Shown piece by piece: positions 28,294 to 37,057 of a stretch of 64,000 nt of DNA (within the stretch, counting starts at the first letter, position 1; each line of letters starts with the position of its first letter). Origin of the DNA: Steroidobacteraceae bacterium. Its GTDB lineage: Bacteria; Pseudomonadota; Gammaproteobacteria; Steroidobacterales; Steroidobacteraceae. A program made the translations under genes and the position numbers. The notes under the pieces were generated by a model. It did not search any database. It was not told where the DNA came from and saw only the letters and a program-made list of their open reading frames with translations. The stretch is taken from NCBI GenBank assembly GCA_019634895.1, contig JAHCAM010000001.1:62001-126000 (forward strand), written 5' to 3'.

Positions 28294-29246
28294 AGGTAGT
28301 CGAGCGCCAGCCCGACGAACACCGCCATGCCGACGAAGTGGTTGTTGTTGAAGGCACGGAAGCAGTCCGCCGGTTCGCGCCTGCGGATCAGCCATTGCTG
28401 GTACGCGAAGAAAGCCGCGGCGGCCCCCAGCCCCGCGCGGTACCACGTGCCGCAGCCGGCCTCGTCGCCCGCCAGCCACAGCGCGTACAGCATCATCGCC
28501 TGCATGACGCCGACGATCAGGCGATCCGCGTCGCCGAACAGGATCGCGGTGGACTTCACGCCGATGCGCAGGTCGTCCTTGCGGTCCACCATCGCGTACA
28601 TCGTGTCGTAGACCGCGGCCCACAGCACCACCGCCACCAGCAGCAGCCAGGCGATGCGCGGCACCTCCCCGGTCTGCGCGGCGAACGCCATCGGGATGGA
28701 CCAGCCGAAGGCGACGCCCAGGTAGAACTGCGGCACGTGCACGAAGCGCTTGAGCCAGGGGTAGGTGACCGTCAGCACCGCGCCGGCGACGGCATAGAGC
28801 CGCGCCAGCGGGTCGAGCTGCAGCGCGAGCGCGACCGCGACCAGGCCGAGCGCGGCGAACAGGAACAGCGCCTCGTTGGGCGCGACGCGACCGGCCGCCA
28901 GCGGCCGGTCGCGGGTGCGCTCGACGGACGGGTCGAAGTCGCGGTCCGCGTAGTCGTTGATGACGCAGCCGGCGGAGCGCGTGACGACCACGCCGGCGAC
29001 GAAGATGATCAGCAGCCGCGCGCCTGGCCGGCCCTCGCCGGCGATCCACAGCGCCCACAGCGCCGGCCACAGCAGCAGCCAGATGCCGATCGGCCGGTGC
29101 AGGCGCATGAGCAGCGCGTATTCGCGCAAGGTCCGGCCGAGCGCACGCGCCGCGTCGCGCGCGGCATGCGGCCGCCACTGCGGCTTGTAGCCGGGATCGC
29201 GCGGGCGCCGCCGCCGCGGCTGCAGCGTCTCGCCGCCGGCGCTCAT
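28278..29246 (-). CDS. ubiA: 4-hydroxybenzoate octaprenyltransferase
   Basis: A 322-residue integral-membrane aromatic prenyltransferase of ubiquinone synthesis. First Asp motif [21 protein letters not shown] and second motif [16 protein letters not shown] are both intact, each binding Mg-diphosphate. Eight to nine membrane helices. ATG 29246 is favoured because it overlaps the ubiC stop (ATGA); the N-terminal ~35 residues are Arg/Pro-rich and longer than most UbiA proteins. Substrate supplied by UbiC next door. Confidence 0.96.
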   Translation of the reverse strand: MSAGGETLQPRRRRPRDPGYKPQWRPHAARDAARALGRTLREYALLMRLHRPIGIWLLLWPALWALWIAGEGRPGARLLIIFVAGVVVTRSAGCVINDYADRDFDPSVERTRDRPLAAGRVAPNEALFLFAALGLVAVALALQLDPLARLYAVAGAVLTVTYPWLKRFVHVPQFYLGVAFGWSIPMAFAAQTGEVPRIAWLLLVAVVLWAAVYDTMYAMVDRKDDLRIGVKSTAILFGDADRLIVGVMQAMMLYALWLAGDEAGCGTWYRAGLGAAAAFFAYQQWLIRRREPADCFRAFNNNHFVGMAVFVGLALDYLYRGA

Positions 29247-29809
29247 GCATGCGCCTCGGGCAGGAACACCTCCTGCACCAGCAGGCGATCGCCGCCGATC
29301 GCGAACCAGGAGCGCCGTGCCCACAGCTGCGCCGGCGCATCGCCGCGGCCGCGCAGCGCGCGGTGATACAGGCGATCGCCCGCGCCGAGGCGGGCATACT
29401 CGAGCGGCCCGCGCTCGAGGCCGGGAATGGCCGCGAGCCTCTCGCCGAGCGCAGCGCGGCCGAGGTTCCTGAGCCAGCCGTGCCGCGCGAGCGTCGCCTG
29501 CGGCACCAGCGTCTGCGCGAACACCCAGGGCTTGCCATCGCAGGTCAGCTCGATCTCGCGCACGAAGGCCGAGTTGCCGGAGGCGCCGAGCAGCGCCGCG
29601 TCCGCCATCGCCAGCGGCGCCTCCGACTCGGCGACGACCACGAGCCCGGGCTGGCCCTCGCAGCAGGCGCGCAGGCGCTCGGTCAGCAGCCCGGGTTCCG
29701 CGAGCCAGGCGCCGGCGGCCGGGCCGGCGGCCGGGACCAGGTCGTCCAGCCGCTCGCTCCAGGCGGGCGTCGAGCGCGTTTCCGACGGCATGGGGGACGA
29801 CCGGTTCAT
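29243..29809 (-). CDS. ubiC: Chorismate lyase
   Basis: A 188-residue enzyme converting chorismate to 4-hydroxybenzoate and pyruvate, first committed step to ubiquinone. UbiC features: [40 protein letters not shown] and the closing [21 protein letters not shown] with the catalytic Glu. Family length about 165; the N-terminal extension may mean the true start is ATG at about 29791 (MPSETRS). Start overlaps the recG stop (ATGA). Confidence 0.92.
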   Translation of the reverse strand: MNRSSPMPSETRSTPAWSERLDDLVPAAGPAAGAWLAEPGLLTERLRACCEGQPGLVVVAESEAPLAMADAALLGASGNSAFVREIELTCDGKPWVFAQTLVPQATLARHGWLRNLGRAALGERLAAIPGLERGPLEYARLGAGDRLYHRALRGRGDAPAQLWARRSWFAIGGDRLLVQEVFLPEAHA

Positions 29810-31896
29810 ACCTTCCCGTAGCGGGTCGCGGCGCCGATCCAGCGGCGCTTCAGCGGCGCAATGTTAGCGGCATGCGAGCGCATCATCACCTCCGCGGCGG
29901 CCTGGACCGCGGGCAGCAGGTCGGCGTCGCGCACGAGGTCCGCGACCCGCATCTGCGGCAGGCCGGTCTGGCGCGTGCCCAGGAGCTCGCCCGGGCCGCG
30001 CAGCTCGAGGTCGCGGCGGGCGACCTCGAAGCCGTCGCTGGTGTTGCGCAGCACCGCCAGGCGCTGTTTCGCGAGCGGCGACAGCGGCGGGTGCCAGAGC
30101 AGCACGCAGCTCGACGCCTCGCTGCCGCGGCCGACGCGGCCGCGCAGCTGGTGCAGCTGCGCCAGGCCCATGCGCTCTGCGTTCTCGACGACCATCAGGC
30201 TCGCATTCGGCACGTCCACGCCGACCTCGATCACCGTGGTCGCGACCAGCAGCGCGATCTGCCCGGCCTTGAACCGCGCCATGGTGCGCTCGCGCGCCGG
30301 GACCGGCATGCGCCCGTGCACCAGCCCGATGGCCACCTCCGGCAATGCCACTGCCAGCGCGGCGGCCGTGTCTTCCGCCGCCTGCGCCTCCAGCAGGTCC
30401 GACTCCTCGATCAGCGGGCAGACCCAGTAGGCCTGGCGGCCGCCGCCGCAGGCACCGCGGATGCGCGCGATGACCTGGTCGCGGCGCGAGTCGGGCAGCA
30501 CCACCGTCTGCACCGGCGTGCGGCCCGGTGGCAGCTGGTCGATCACCGAGACGTCGAGGTCGGCGTAGGCGGTCATCGCCAGCGTGCGCGGAATCGGCGT
30601 CGCGGTCATGATCAACTGGTGCGGGTAGCGCCCGGTCGCGCCCTTGTCGCGCAGGCGCATGCGCTGGTGAACGCCAAAGCGGTGCTGTTCGTCCACCACC
30701 ACCAGCGCGAGCCGCGCGAACCGCACCTCCTCCTGGAACAGCGCATGGGTGCCGATCACGATCGCGCGGCTGCCGTCGGCGACCCCCGCCAGCGCGGCGC
30801 GGCGCGCGCGTTCGGCGAGCCGGCCCGTCAGCAGCAGCGGCTCGATCGCCAGCGGCGCCAGCCAGCGCGCGAAGTTCTGCGCATGCTGCTCGGCCAGCAG
30901 CTCCGTGGGCGCCATCAGCGCGGCCTGGAATCCCGCCTCGACGCAGTCGAGCGCGGCGATCGCGGCGACGATGGTCTTGCCGGAGCCGACGTCGCCCTGC
31001 ACCAGGCGCAGCATCGGGTGCGGCACCGCGAGGTCGGCGCGGATCTCGCGCAGCACGCGGTGCTGGGCCGCGGTCAGCGGGAAGCCGACGCCGGCCTGCA
31101 GCCGGGCGGCGAGCGCGCCCGGCGGCGCGATCGCGTGGGCGGGATCGCGGCGGATCTCGTTGCGCAGCTCGCGCAGCGTGATCTGGTGCGCGAGCAGTTC
31201 CTCGAACGCGAGCCGGCGCTGCGCCGGGTGGCGGCCGGATTCCAGCAGTTCGAGGCTCGCGTCCGGCGGCGGCCGGTGCACGTACGCGAGCGCCTCGCGC
31301 AGCCCCGGCAGCCGCAGGTCGCGCTGCAGTTCCGCCGGCAGCCAGTCGCGCAGCTCTCCCTCGCCGGTCGCGGCCAGCGCCTGGGCCGTGAGGTTGCGCA
31401 GCCGTCCCTGCGGGACGCCCTCGATGGCGGGATAGGCCGGCGTCAGCACGCCCTCGACCGCCTGCGTGTCCGGCGCGTCCGCGCGCCGGTATTCCGGGTG
31501 CACGATCTCGATGCCGAGCGGGCCGCGCCGCGCCTCGCCGAAGCAGCGCAGGCGCGTGCCGCGGGCGAGCTGCTGCTGCTGCGCGGCGCTGAAGTGGAAG
31601 AAGCGCAGCGTCAGGAAGCCGGTGCCGTCGGCCAGGCGCACCAGCAGCGAGCGGCGCCGGCGGAACACGACCTCGGCCAGCTCGATCTCGCCCTCGACCG
31701 CGGCGCGCATGCCGTGGCGCAGCGCGCCGATCGGGACGACATGGGTGCGGTCCTCGTAGCGGTTGGGCAGCAGGAACAGCAGGTCGGTGACGGTCGCGAT
31801 GCCCTTCTTCGCGAGCCGCGACGCGAGCGCCGGGCCGACGCCCCTGAGCCCGGTGACCGGCTTGCCGCCGTCGGTCACGTCGGTGCCGCGGGTCAC
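29806..31896 (-). CDS. recG: ATP-dependent DNA helicase RecG
   Basis: A 696-residue branched-DNA translocase that reverses stalled forks. OB-type wedge domain in the first 180 residues, then helicase motif I GDVGSGKT, Ia [11 protein letters not shown], motif [12 protein letters not shown] (DEQH box), [15 protein letters not shown], motif [16 protein letters not shown] and the C-terminal TRAC-type region ([19 protein letters not shown]). GTG 31896 overlaps the ridA stop; length equals E. coli RecG (693). Synteny recG-ridA is conserved in Pseudomonas-type genomes. Confidence 0.97.
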   Translation of the reverse strand: MTRGTDVTDGGKPVTGLRGVGPALASRLAKKGIATVTDLLFLLPNRYEDRTHVVPIGALRHGMRAAVEGEIELAEVVFRRRRSLLVRLADGTGFLTLRFFHFSAAQQQQLARGTRLRCFGEARRGPLGIEIVHPEYRRADAPDTQAVEGVLTPAYPAIEGVPQGRLRNLTAQALAATGEGELRDWLPAELQRDLRLPGLREALAYVHRPPPDASLELLESGRHPAQRRLAFEELLAHQITLRELRNEIRRDPAHAIAPPGALAARLQAGVGFPLTAAQHRVLREIRADLAVPHPMLRLVQGDVGSGKTIVAAIAALDCVEAGFQAALMAPTELLAEQHAQNFARWLAPLAIEPLLLTGRLAERARRAALAGVADGSRAIVIGTHALFQEEVRFARLALVVVDEQHRFGVHQRMRLRDKGATGRYPHQLIMTATPIPRTLAMTAYADLDVSVIDQLPPGRTPVQTVVLPDSRRDQVIARIRGACGGGRQAYWVCPLIEESDLLEAQAAEDTAAALAVALPEVAIGLVHGRMPVPARERTMARFKAGQIALLVATTVIEVGVDVPNASLMVVENAERMGLAQLHQLRGRVGRGSEASSCVLLWHPPLSPLAKQRLAVLRNTSDGFEVARRDLELRGPGELLGTRQTGLPQMRVADLVRDADLLPAVQAAAEVMMRSHAANIAPLKRRWIGAATRYGKV

Positions 31897-32273
31897 GACG
31901 CCAGGATGCAGTCGACCTCGATCGCGGCGCCGCGCGGCAGCGCCGCGACGCCGATGGTGACGCGCGCCGGATACGGCTCGCTGAAGTACTCCTGCATGAT
32001 GCGGTTGGCCGTCGCGAACTGCCCGAGGTCGGTCAGGTAGATGGTGACGCGCACCGCCGCGCCGAGGCCCGGGCCGGCGGCGCCGGCGACCGCGCGCAGG
32101 TTGTCGAAAGCACGGCGCGCCTCTTGCTCGAGCCCGCCCCGCACCAGTTCGCCGGTGGCCGGGTCGAGCCCGACCTGCCCCGAGAGGAACACCATTCCGC
32201 CGGCGGCCACCGCCTGCGAATAGGGGCCGATGGCCTTCGGTGCATCCCCGGTGTGAATGATCCTGCGCGTCAT
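31893..32273 (-). CDS. ridA: RidA-family enamine/imine deaminase
   Basis: A 126-residue trimeric YjgF/RidA protein hydrolysing reactive 2-aminoacrylate-type enamines. GPYSQAVAAGGMVFLSGQVG, then RIMQEYFSEPYPARVTIGVAALPRGAAIEVDCI, contains the invariant Arg (PARVT) and Glu. ATG 32273 gives family length; upstream in-frame ATGs add unrelated sequence. In Pseudomonas-like genomes this gene directly follows spoT; here spoT lies 7 kb away across an accessory block. Confidence 0.95.
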   Translation of the reverse strand: MTRRIIHTGDAPKAIGPYSQAVAAGGMVFLSGQVGLDPATGELVRGGLEQEARRAFDNLRAVAGAAGPGLGAAVRVTIYLTDLGQFATANRIMQEYFSEPYPARVTIGVAALPRGAAIEVDCILAS

Positions 32274-32436
32274 GGCCCGCCATCCCGGCAATGGAATGGC
32301 CACATCATAGGGCGTTTCCGGCGGGCCGGCCCGGCCCGGCCGAAGTGCGCCGTTGTGTCCGGCAGCTGACAGAAGAAGACGGGCGGCTGGCCCAGCATCA
32401 CTCCCGGGTCGAATCACCGGCCCGAGGAGGTTGAAG

Positions 32437-32634
32437 ATGAACACCGGACTTCATTCGCGTTCCCGCTCTTTCGCATCGGGCCTGGCGGCAGCCGCCGTCA
32501 CCACGGTGCTGGCATCCTCGCTCGTCGCCTCGTTCGAACCGGCGCAGTTGCTGCGGTTCAACGACGAAACCGCGGCTGCCGAGGTCGCCGCGACCAGCGC
32601 GCGCAGGGATGCCGACTCCGTCCGCGAGGCCTGA
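32437..32634 (+). CDS. Small exported or membrane-anchored protein, unknown
   Basis: A 65-residue protein with a strong Shine-Dalgarno (GAGGAGG, 7 bp upstream). Basic N-terminus (HSRSRSFASG), one hydrophobic stretch (about 16-31, LAAAAVTTVLASSLVAS), then an acidic Ala-rich tail. Could be a signal peptide with cleavage near SLVAS or a single-pass anchor. Ends 3 bp before the nucleotide-transporter start, so it is likely cotranscribed with it. No family recognised. Confidence 0.65.
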   Translation: MNTGLHSRSRSFASGLAAAAVTTVLASSLVASFEPAQLLRFNDETAAAEVAATSARRDADSVREA

Positions 32635-32637
32635 GGC

Positions 32638-34041
32638 ATGTCCCTGCACAACGCCCGGCCGGCGACGGCCGGGCGTTTCCTCAACCGCGGCGAGCGATTC
32701 CTGTCGCTGTTCACGCGGATCGAGGCCGGCGAGGGCCGCTGCATCGCGATCCTGTCGCTGCAGGCTTTCGCGCTGATGGTGGCCTGGTACCTGATCCGGC
32801 CGGTGCGCGAGGCGCTGATCCTGACCGAGGGCGGCGCGGAGTTCCGCAGCTACGCGGTCGCGGCGCAGGCGGCGCTGCTGATCGTGCTGGTCCCGCTCTA
32901 CGGCGTGCTGACGCGGCGCGCGGACCGGATCCGCGCCTACCAGTGCGTCAACGCATTCTTCGTGCTGAACCTGCTGGCGTTCTGGCTGCTGGGCCGGGCC
33001 GGCTGGCAGTTCGGCTTCGCATTCTTCGTCTGGGGCAGCCTGTTCAGCGTCACGGCCGTCACCCAGTTCTGGGCCTTCGCAACCGACCTGTTCGACGTGA
33101 AGTCGGGCCAGCGGCTGTTCGGCCTGATCGCGGTCGGCGTGTCCGGCGGCGCCTGGGTCGGCGCGCGGATCGCCTCGGCAACCTTCGACGCGCTCGGTCC
33201 CTACGGCCTGATGCTGGCTTCGGCTGCGGCGCTCACGATCGCCATCGCGATCAGCCACGGCGCGCGCGCCAGTGTCCCGGCGCATGCGCGCAGCGCGAGC
33301 CCCGAAGCCGAGGCCGCGCCGGCGGCCGGCCGCGGCATGCGCGACTGGCTGGGCGGATTCGGCGTCATCGCCCGCAGCCCGTACCTGGTGGGCATCGCGG
33401 CGCTGGTGGTGCTGCTCAACTGGATCACCTCGACCGGAGACTTCGTGCTGCTGGGCTGGCTGGTCGAAGTCGCGCGCCGCGACGCGCCGCTGGACCAGGC
33501 CGCCTACATCGGCCGGTTCATGGCCGACTACTGCTCGGCGGTGACCCTGGTCGGCTTCCTGGTGCAGCTGCTGCTGGTGTCGCGCATCATCCAGGTCGCC
33601 GGCCTCGCGCGCGCGCTGATGGTCACGCCGCTGGCATTCGCGGCCGGCTACCTGCTGGTCGGCATCGTGCCGGCGTTCCTGCTGCTGCAGTCCGTGCTGA
33701 TCGTGCAGCGCAGCTTCGACTACTCGCTGCTGAACACCACGCGCCACGCGCTGCTGCTGCCCGCCAGCCGCGAAGTGAAGTACCAGGCCAAGACGGCGAT
33801 CGACACCTTCTTCTTCCGCGCCGGCGACCTGCTGTCGACGGCCTCGGTGCTGGCCGGCGCGATGCTGTTCGACGACCCGCGCCTGAAGCTGGTCTGGCTG
33901 ATCTTCGTGCTGAGCGCGACGATGGCGACGGTCGCGTGGCTGATCGGGCGCGAGTACGTGCGCCGCTACGGCACGGCCGACGGCTCACTGCCCGACGGCA
34001 AGGCGGGCGGGAGCGCTCCGCGCGCGGTACTCGTCCAGTAG
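32638..34041 (+). CDS. Npt1/Npt2 (TLC)-type nucleotide transporter, MFS-like
   Basis: A 467-residue membrane protein with about 12 helices. Opening AFALMVAWYLIRPVREALIL, the A/Q-rich helix GGAEFRSYAVAAQAALLIVLVPLYG and FWAFATDLFDVKSGQRLFGLIAVGVSGG resemble the ATP/ADP-translocase relatives found in free-living bacteria (Npt1/Npt2 family), often annotated as NTP/NDP exchangers. Whether this one moves nucleotides is unproven; HEAT-repeat and cyclic-nucleotide extensions seen in some relatives are absent. It follows the small 65-residue gene by 3 bp. The 3' end overlaps the convergent phosphoesterase gene by 57 bp. Confidence 0.75.
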   Translation: MSLHNARPATAGRFLNRGERFLSLFTRIEAGEGRCIAILSLQAFALMVAWYLIRPVREALILTEGGAEFRSYAVAAQAALLIVLVPLYGVLTRRADRIRAYQCVNAFFVLNLLAFWLLGRAGWQFGFAFFVWGSLFSVTAVTQFWAFATDLFDVKSGQRLFGLIAVGVSGGAWVGARIASATFDALGPYGLMLASAAALTIAIAISHGARASVPAHARSASPEAEAAPAAGRGMRDWLGGFGVIARSPYLVGIAALVVLLNWITSTGDFVLLGWLVEVARRDAPLDQAAYIGRFMADYCSAVTLVGFLVQLLLVSRIIQVAGLARALMVTPLAFAAGYLLVGIVPAFLLLQSVLIVQRSFDYSLLNTTRHALLLPASREVKYQAKTAIDTFFFRAGDLLSTASVLAGAMLFDDPRLKLVWLIFVLSATMATVAWLIGREYVRRYGTADGSLPDGKAGGSAPRAVLVQ

Positions 34042-35841
34042 CCGGTCGCGGCGCTTGAGGATCGCATCGATCTGCCGGCGGTGCAGCCAGGGTCCCAGCG
34101 CCGCCTCCAGCGCCGGGCGGTCGAGCGCCTGCAGCCTTGCGGCGAACGCCGCCGTCAGCCGCGGCTCGGTGAGGTAGAGCAGGCGGGGATTCTCGCGCCG
34201 GGTCGCGAAGGCCCGCGAGTGGTCGATCAGCACCAGCATCCAGTCGCGGGTGAACAGCGCGTTCTCCTGGGTGCGGTCGGTATTGTGGATCAGCACGTCG
34301 AAGACGTTCATGAGGTTGTACTGGTCGGAGACGTCGCACCAGCCAGCCGGCTCGAGTTTCCGCTCGAGCATCTGGCGCAGGTTCATGGCGTCGTCGATCC
34401 AGAACTGCAGCACGCCCTTGCGCCCTTCGATCGTCCGCGGCACGGTCACCGGCACCAGGTCGAGGCCGAGCAGGCGGTCGAGGCGGTAGGCGGCGACCTC
34501 GAACTCGTAGCGGTCCGAAAGGTCGAGCACCTTGCGCTGGTCGGTGATGCCGAAGTCGGTGGACAGCGCCTTGAACACGGCGCGCAGCTCGATGCCGTCC
34601 TTGCGCAGCGTCACGCGCTGCGGACGGGTGATGCCCGCGTCGAGTTTCTCGATGGCGATGACGTCCGCCTGCCCGAGCCACGACTCGAGCGCATCGTCGT
34701 CGAGGCCCGCGGGGCGGGCGCCGATCGCGCGCGGCGCGCGCAGCGGCTGCGAGCGCTCGCCGGGGCGCTCCGCATACGCCACGCTCCAGCCGCCCGACTC
34801 GTACACCAGCGCTGCGGGCGATCCGCCGTAGGCCTGCTTCAGCATGCCGGTGTCGAGCATGACGACCCGCCCGTCGAAGCGGCTCGACACCCTGCGGCCC
34901 GGCGCCACGGTGTGGCCGACGACGACCCGGGCGGCGCCCAGTTTCGCCAGCGCGGCCTCCAGGTTGTCGGCCTCGGCGAGCACGTTGCACAGCGACTGGC
35001 CGCGGAACCAGGTCGGGCTGGCGGGCGTGAAGACCGTGGCGTCCTGCAGCGTGCGCAGCGCGTCGGCCGCTCCCGGCGGCGCGATCGCGGCGACTGCCTC
35101 GGGCCGCTGCTGGAAACCCGGCGGCCGCGGCAGCGCAAGCGTCTTCTCCAGGTCGTTCCAGGCATCCAGGTACCCGGCAAGCTGCGCCCGCAGCGCGCGA
35201 TCCGCCGGTTCGAGGCCGAGCTCTGCGACCAGCGGCGGCAGCCCGCCGTGGACGAACGCCGTGTCGTTGATGACGAGCAGGAACGGCCTGGCGAGCAGCC
35301 AGGCGCCGTAGCGGCCGGCCGGCGAGAAGGCCTGGCGATGGGCGAAGTACCCGGGCGGCTGGGCGGCGTCGAACTCCGCGCGGGACGCCGCCGCGTCGGC
35401 CGCCAGCGCGCGCTGCCACGCCGCCTCGCGCAGCGCGTCGTCCCCGGCGCCGGCGAATGCCGCGTACTCCTCCGCGCTGACGTAACGCAGGTCGCCCGCG
35501 ACGTTCATCACTTCGTGGTTGCCGAGCACCACGTGCACCGCGCCGCCGGCGGCGCGGGCCTCGGTCTCGAGGCGCATCAGCAGGTCGAGCACTTGGCGCG
35601 ACCCGGCGCCGCGATCCAGCAGGTCGCCGAGGCTGACGAGGTGCGTCGCGCCGCCGCGCCAGCGCAGCGAATCGTCCAGGATGCCGGTTTCGCGCAGCAC
35701 CGAGACCAGTTCCGGGTAGGCGCCGTGCACGTCGGCGAAGGCGACGATCCGCTCCACGCCTTCATGGCGCAGGACCGGGTCGGCCAGCGCCGGCTGGGCG
35801 ACGAGCAGCGGCAGCAGGATGAAGATCAGGCCACGACGCAT
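33985..35841 (-). CDS. Secreted metallophosphoesterase fused to a kinase-like domain
   Basis: A 618-residue protein with signal peptide (MRRGLIFILLPLLVAQPALA). Residues 31-330 are a calcineurin-like phosphoesterase: D37-x-H39 (FADVHG), GDLLDRG at 72-78, GNHE at 107-110, VHGG at 197-200 and GH at 309-310, the full metal set. Residues about 395-600 are different: K424 in ELRAVFKAL, E448 in RYEFEVAAYRLDRLLGL, then VPVTVPR, HNTDRTQENALF (D522, N527) and LVLIDHS (D540). This K/E/DR..N/D pattern matches atypical kinases of the HipA, PI3/4-kinase and FAM20 types. ATG 35841 starts the signal peptide; upstream starts would bury it. Divergent from the CRP-like gene; overlaps the transporter 3' end by 57 bp. 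Confidence 0.78.
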   Translation of the reverse strand: MRRGLIFILLPLLVAQPALADPVLRHEGVERIVAFADVHGAYPELVSVLRETGILDDSLRWRGGATHLVSLGDLLDRGAGSRQVLDLLMRLETEARAAGGAVHVVLGNHEVMNVAGDLRYVSAEEYAAFAGAGDDALREAAWQRALAADAAASRAEFDAAQPPGYFAHRQAFSPAGRYGAWLLARPFLLVINDTAFVHGGLPPLVAELGLEPADRALRAQLAGYLDAWNDLEKTLALPRPPGFQQRPEAVAAIAPPGAADALRTLQDATVFTPASPTWFRGQSLCNVLAEADNLEAALAKLGAARVVVGHTVAPGRRVSSRFDGRVVMLDTGMLKQAYGGSPAALVYESGGWSVAYAERPGERSQPLRAPRAIGARPAGLDDDALESWLGQADVIAIEKLDAGITRPQRVTLRKDGIELRAVFKALSTDFGITDQRKVLDLSDRYEFEVAAYRLDRLLGLDLVPVTVPRTIEGRKGVLQFWIDDAMNLRQMLERKLEPAGWCDVSDQYNLMNVFDVLIHNTDRTQENALFTRDWMLVLIDHSRAFATRRENPRLLYLTEPRLTAAFAARLQALDRPALEAALGPWLHRRQIDAILKRRDRLLDEYRARSAPARLAVGQ

Positions 35842-35890
35842 GGGGGGTATCATGCACCGGCCGCCGATGGGCGCAACTCCGGATGCCCGC

Positions 35891-36580
35891 ATGACGACGC
35901 TCGCCGGGAGGATGGTGCTGCAGCGCAGCCCGCTGTTTCGCGGCCTGCCGCCGCCCTCATTCGAGCGGGTCGCCGCGCTGGCGACGCAGCGCCACTACCG
36001 CGAAGGCGAGGTCGTCTGCACCCAGGGTGAACCCGGCGATGCGCTCTACGCCGTCGTCAGCGGCAGGGTCCGCATCGGCACCGGCACGGCGGACGGCCGC
36101 GAGATCTTCCTCAACATCATGGAACCCGGCGACACCTTCGGCGAGATCGCGCTGCTCGACGGCGGGACGCGGACCGCGTCGGCGGTGGCGATGACGGCGG
36201 CGGAGCTCGTGGTGCTGCGGCGCGAACACCTGTTCGCGTTGCTGCAGAAGGAGCCGCAGGTCGCGCTCGAACTGCTGCGGCTTTGCGGCGAGCGGCTGCG
36301 CTGGACCAGCGGCCTGCTGGAGGACGCCGCGCTGCTCGACGCGCCCGCGCGCCTGGCGAAACGGCTGCTCAGCCTCGGCCTCATGCATGGCGAGCAGAAC
36401 GGCGCGGGCTTCACGCTCAGGATTTCCCAGGAGGACCTGGCGAGGTTCCTCGGCGTGACGCGTCAGGCTGTCAACCAGCAACTCCAGGCGTGGAAGGCGA
36501 AGGGCCTGCTGGACCTCGCGCGCGGCGTGGTCGTGGTACGGAGCACGGCGGCGTTCACCGAGGCTACGCGCGGGTCCTGA
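35891..36580 (+). CDS. CRP/FNR-family transcriptional regulator
   Basis: A 229-residue regulator with an N-terminal cyclic-nucleotide-binding beta roll (about 15-125) and a C-terminal winged helix (about 165-220, ISQEDLARFLGVTRQAVNQQL). The phosphate cassette FGEIALLDGGTRTASAVA keeps the G-E and R-T/S-A pattern of cAMP-binding CRP proteins. The FNR cysteines are absent, so an iron-sulfur oxygen sensor is unlikely. ATG 35891 was chosen; upstream ATGs (35852, 35819) overlap the divergent phosphoesterase. A class III cyclase lies 0.5 kb downstream on the other strand, a possible partner. Confidence 0.9.
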   Translation: MTTLAGRMVLQRSPLFRGLPPPSFERVAALATQRHYREGEVVCTQGEPGDALYAVVSGRVRIGTGTADGREIFLNIMEPGDTFGEIALLDGGTRTASAVAMTAAELVVLRREHLFALLQKEPQVALELLRLCGERLRWTSGLLEDAALLDAPARLAKRLLSLGLMHGEQNGAGFTLRISQEDLARFLGVTRQAVNQQLQAWKAKGLLDLARGVVVVRSTAAFTEATRGS

Positions 36581-36592
36581 GGCCGGGCCCGG

Positions 36593-37039
36593 TCAGGGCC
36601 TGCCGGCCGTCGCCGGCCCCTTGCGTGCGGCATGCCGCTTGCCGAGCGCATAACCGGCCGCGAGTGCGACCAGTACCAGCGCGGCCTCGATGATGACGAT
36701 GGGAGTGGTCAATGCGCTGAACATGGAGCCGTAGTACTGGGGTTCGATGATGACGATCGGATCCTCTGCCGCAAATCCGGCAATCTGGTTCGTGTACGGA
36801 TAGTTGCCGTCCTTGGGGCCCTTGCAGACGCTCAGCTTCTCGCTCGTTCCGCCCTTTGGAACGACGATCGGATTGACCGCCTCCTTCCTGCTGTTGCAGA
36901 GCGGGCTGTCGGTGAAGGTGACCGTCAGCGTGTCCGGCCCGAGATTGTGGAAGGTGATGTGATTTCCCTTCCCGACCGGAAACGCGGTTGTGGTCGTACT
37001 GTTGTCCTTCACGCCCACGTAGATGCTCGTGTTTGCCAT
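36593..37039 (-). CDS. Tail-anchored protein of unknown function
   Basis: A 148-residue protein without an N-terminal signal. Residues 1-110 look beta-rich (SIYVGVKDNS, GNHITFHNLGPDTLTVTF, TDSPLC with Cys48, VCKG with Cys72); residues 113-133 are one membrane helix followed by basic GKRHAARK, a tail anchor with a cytoplasmic or periplasmic head depending on topology. GGAGG sits 7 bp before ATG 37039 and only 2 bp before ATG 37045, deciding the start. Eighteen bp after the cyclase gene on the same strand. Family not recognised. Confidence 0.7.
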   Translation of the reverse strand: MANTSIYVGVKDNSTTTTAFPVGKGNHITFHNLGPDTLTVTFTDSPLCNSRKEAVNPIVVPKGGTSEKLSVCKGPKDGNYPYTNQIAGFAAEDPIVIIEPQYYGSMFSALTTPIVIIEAALVLVALAAGYALGKRHAARKGPATAGRP

Positions 37040-37057
37040 GATCATTCCTCCCCGTCG

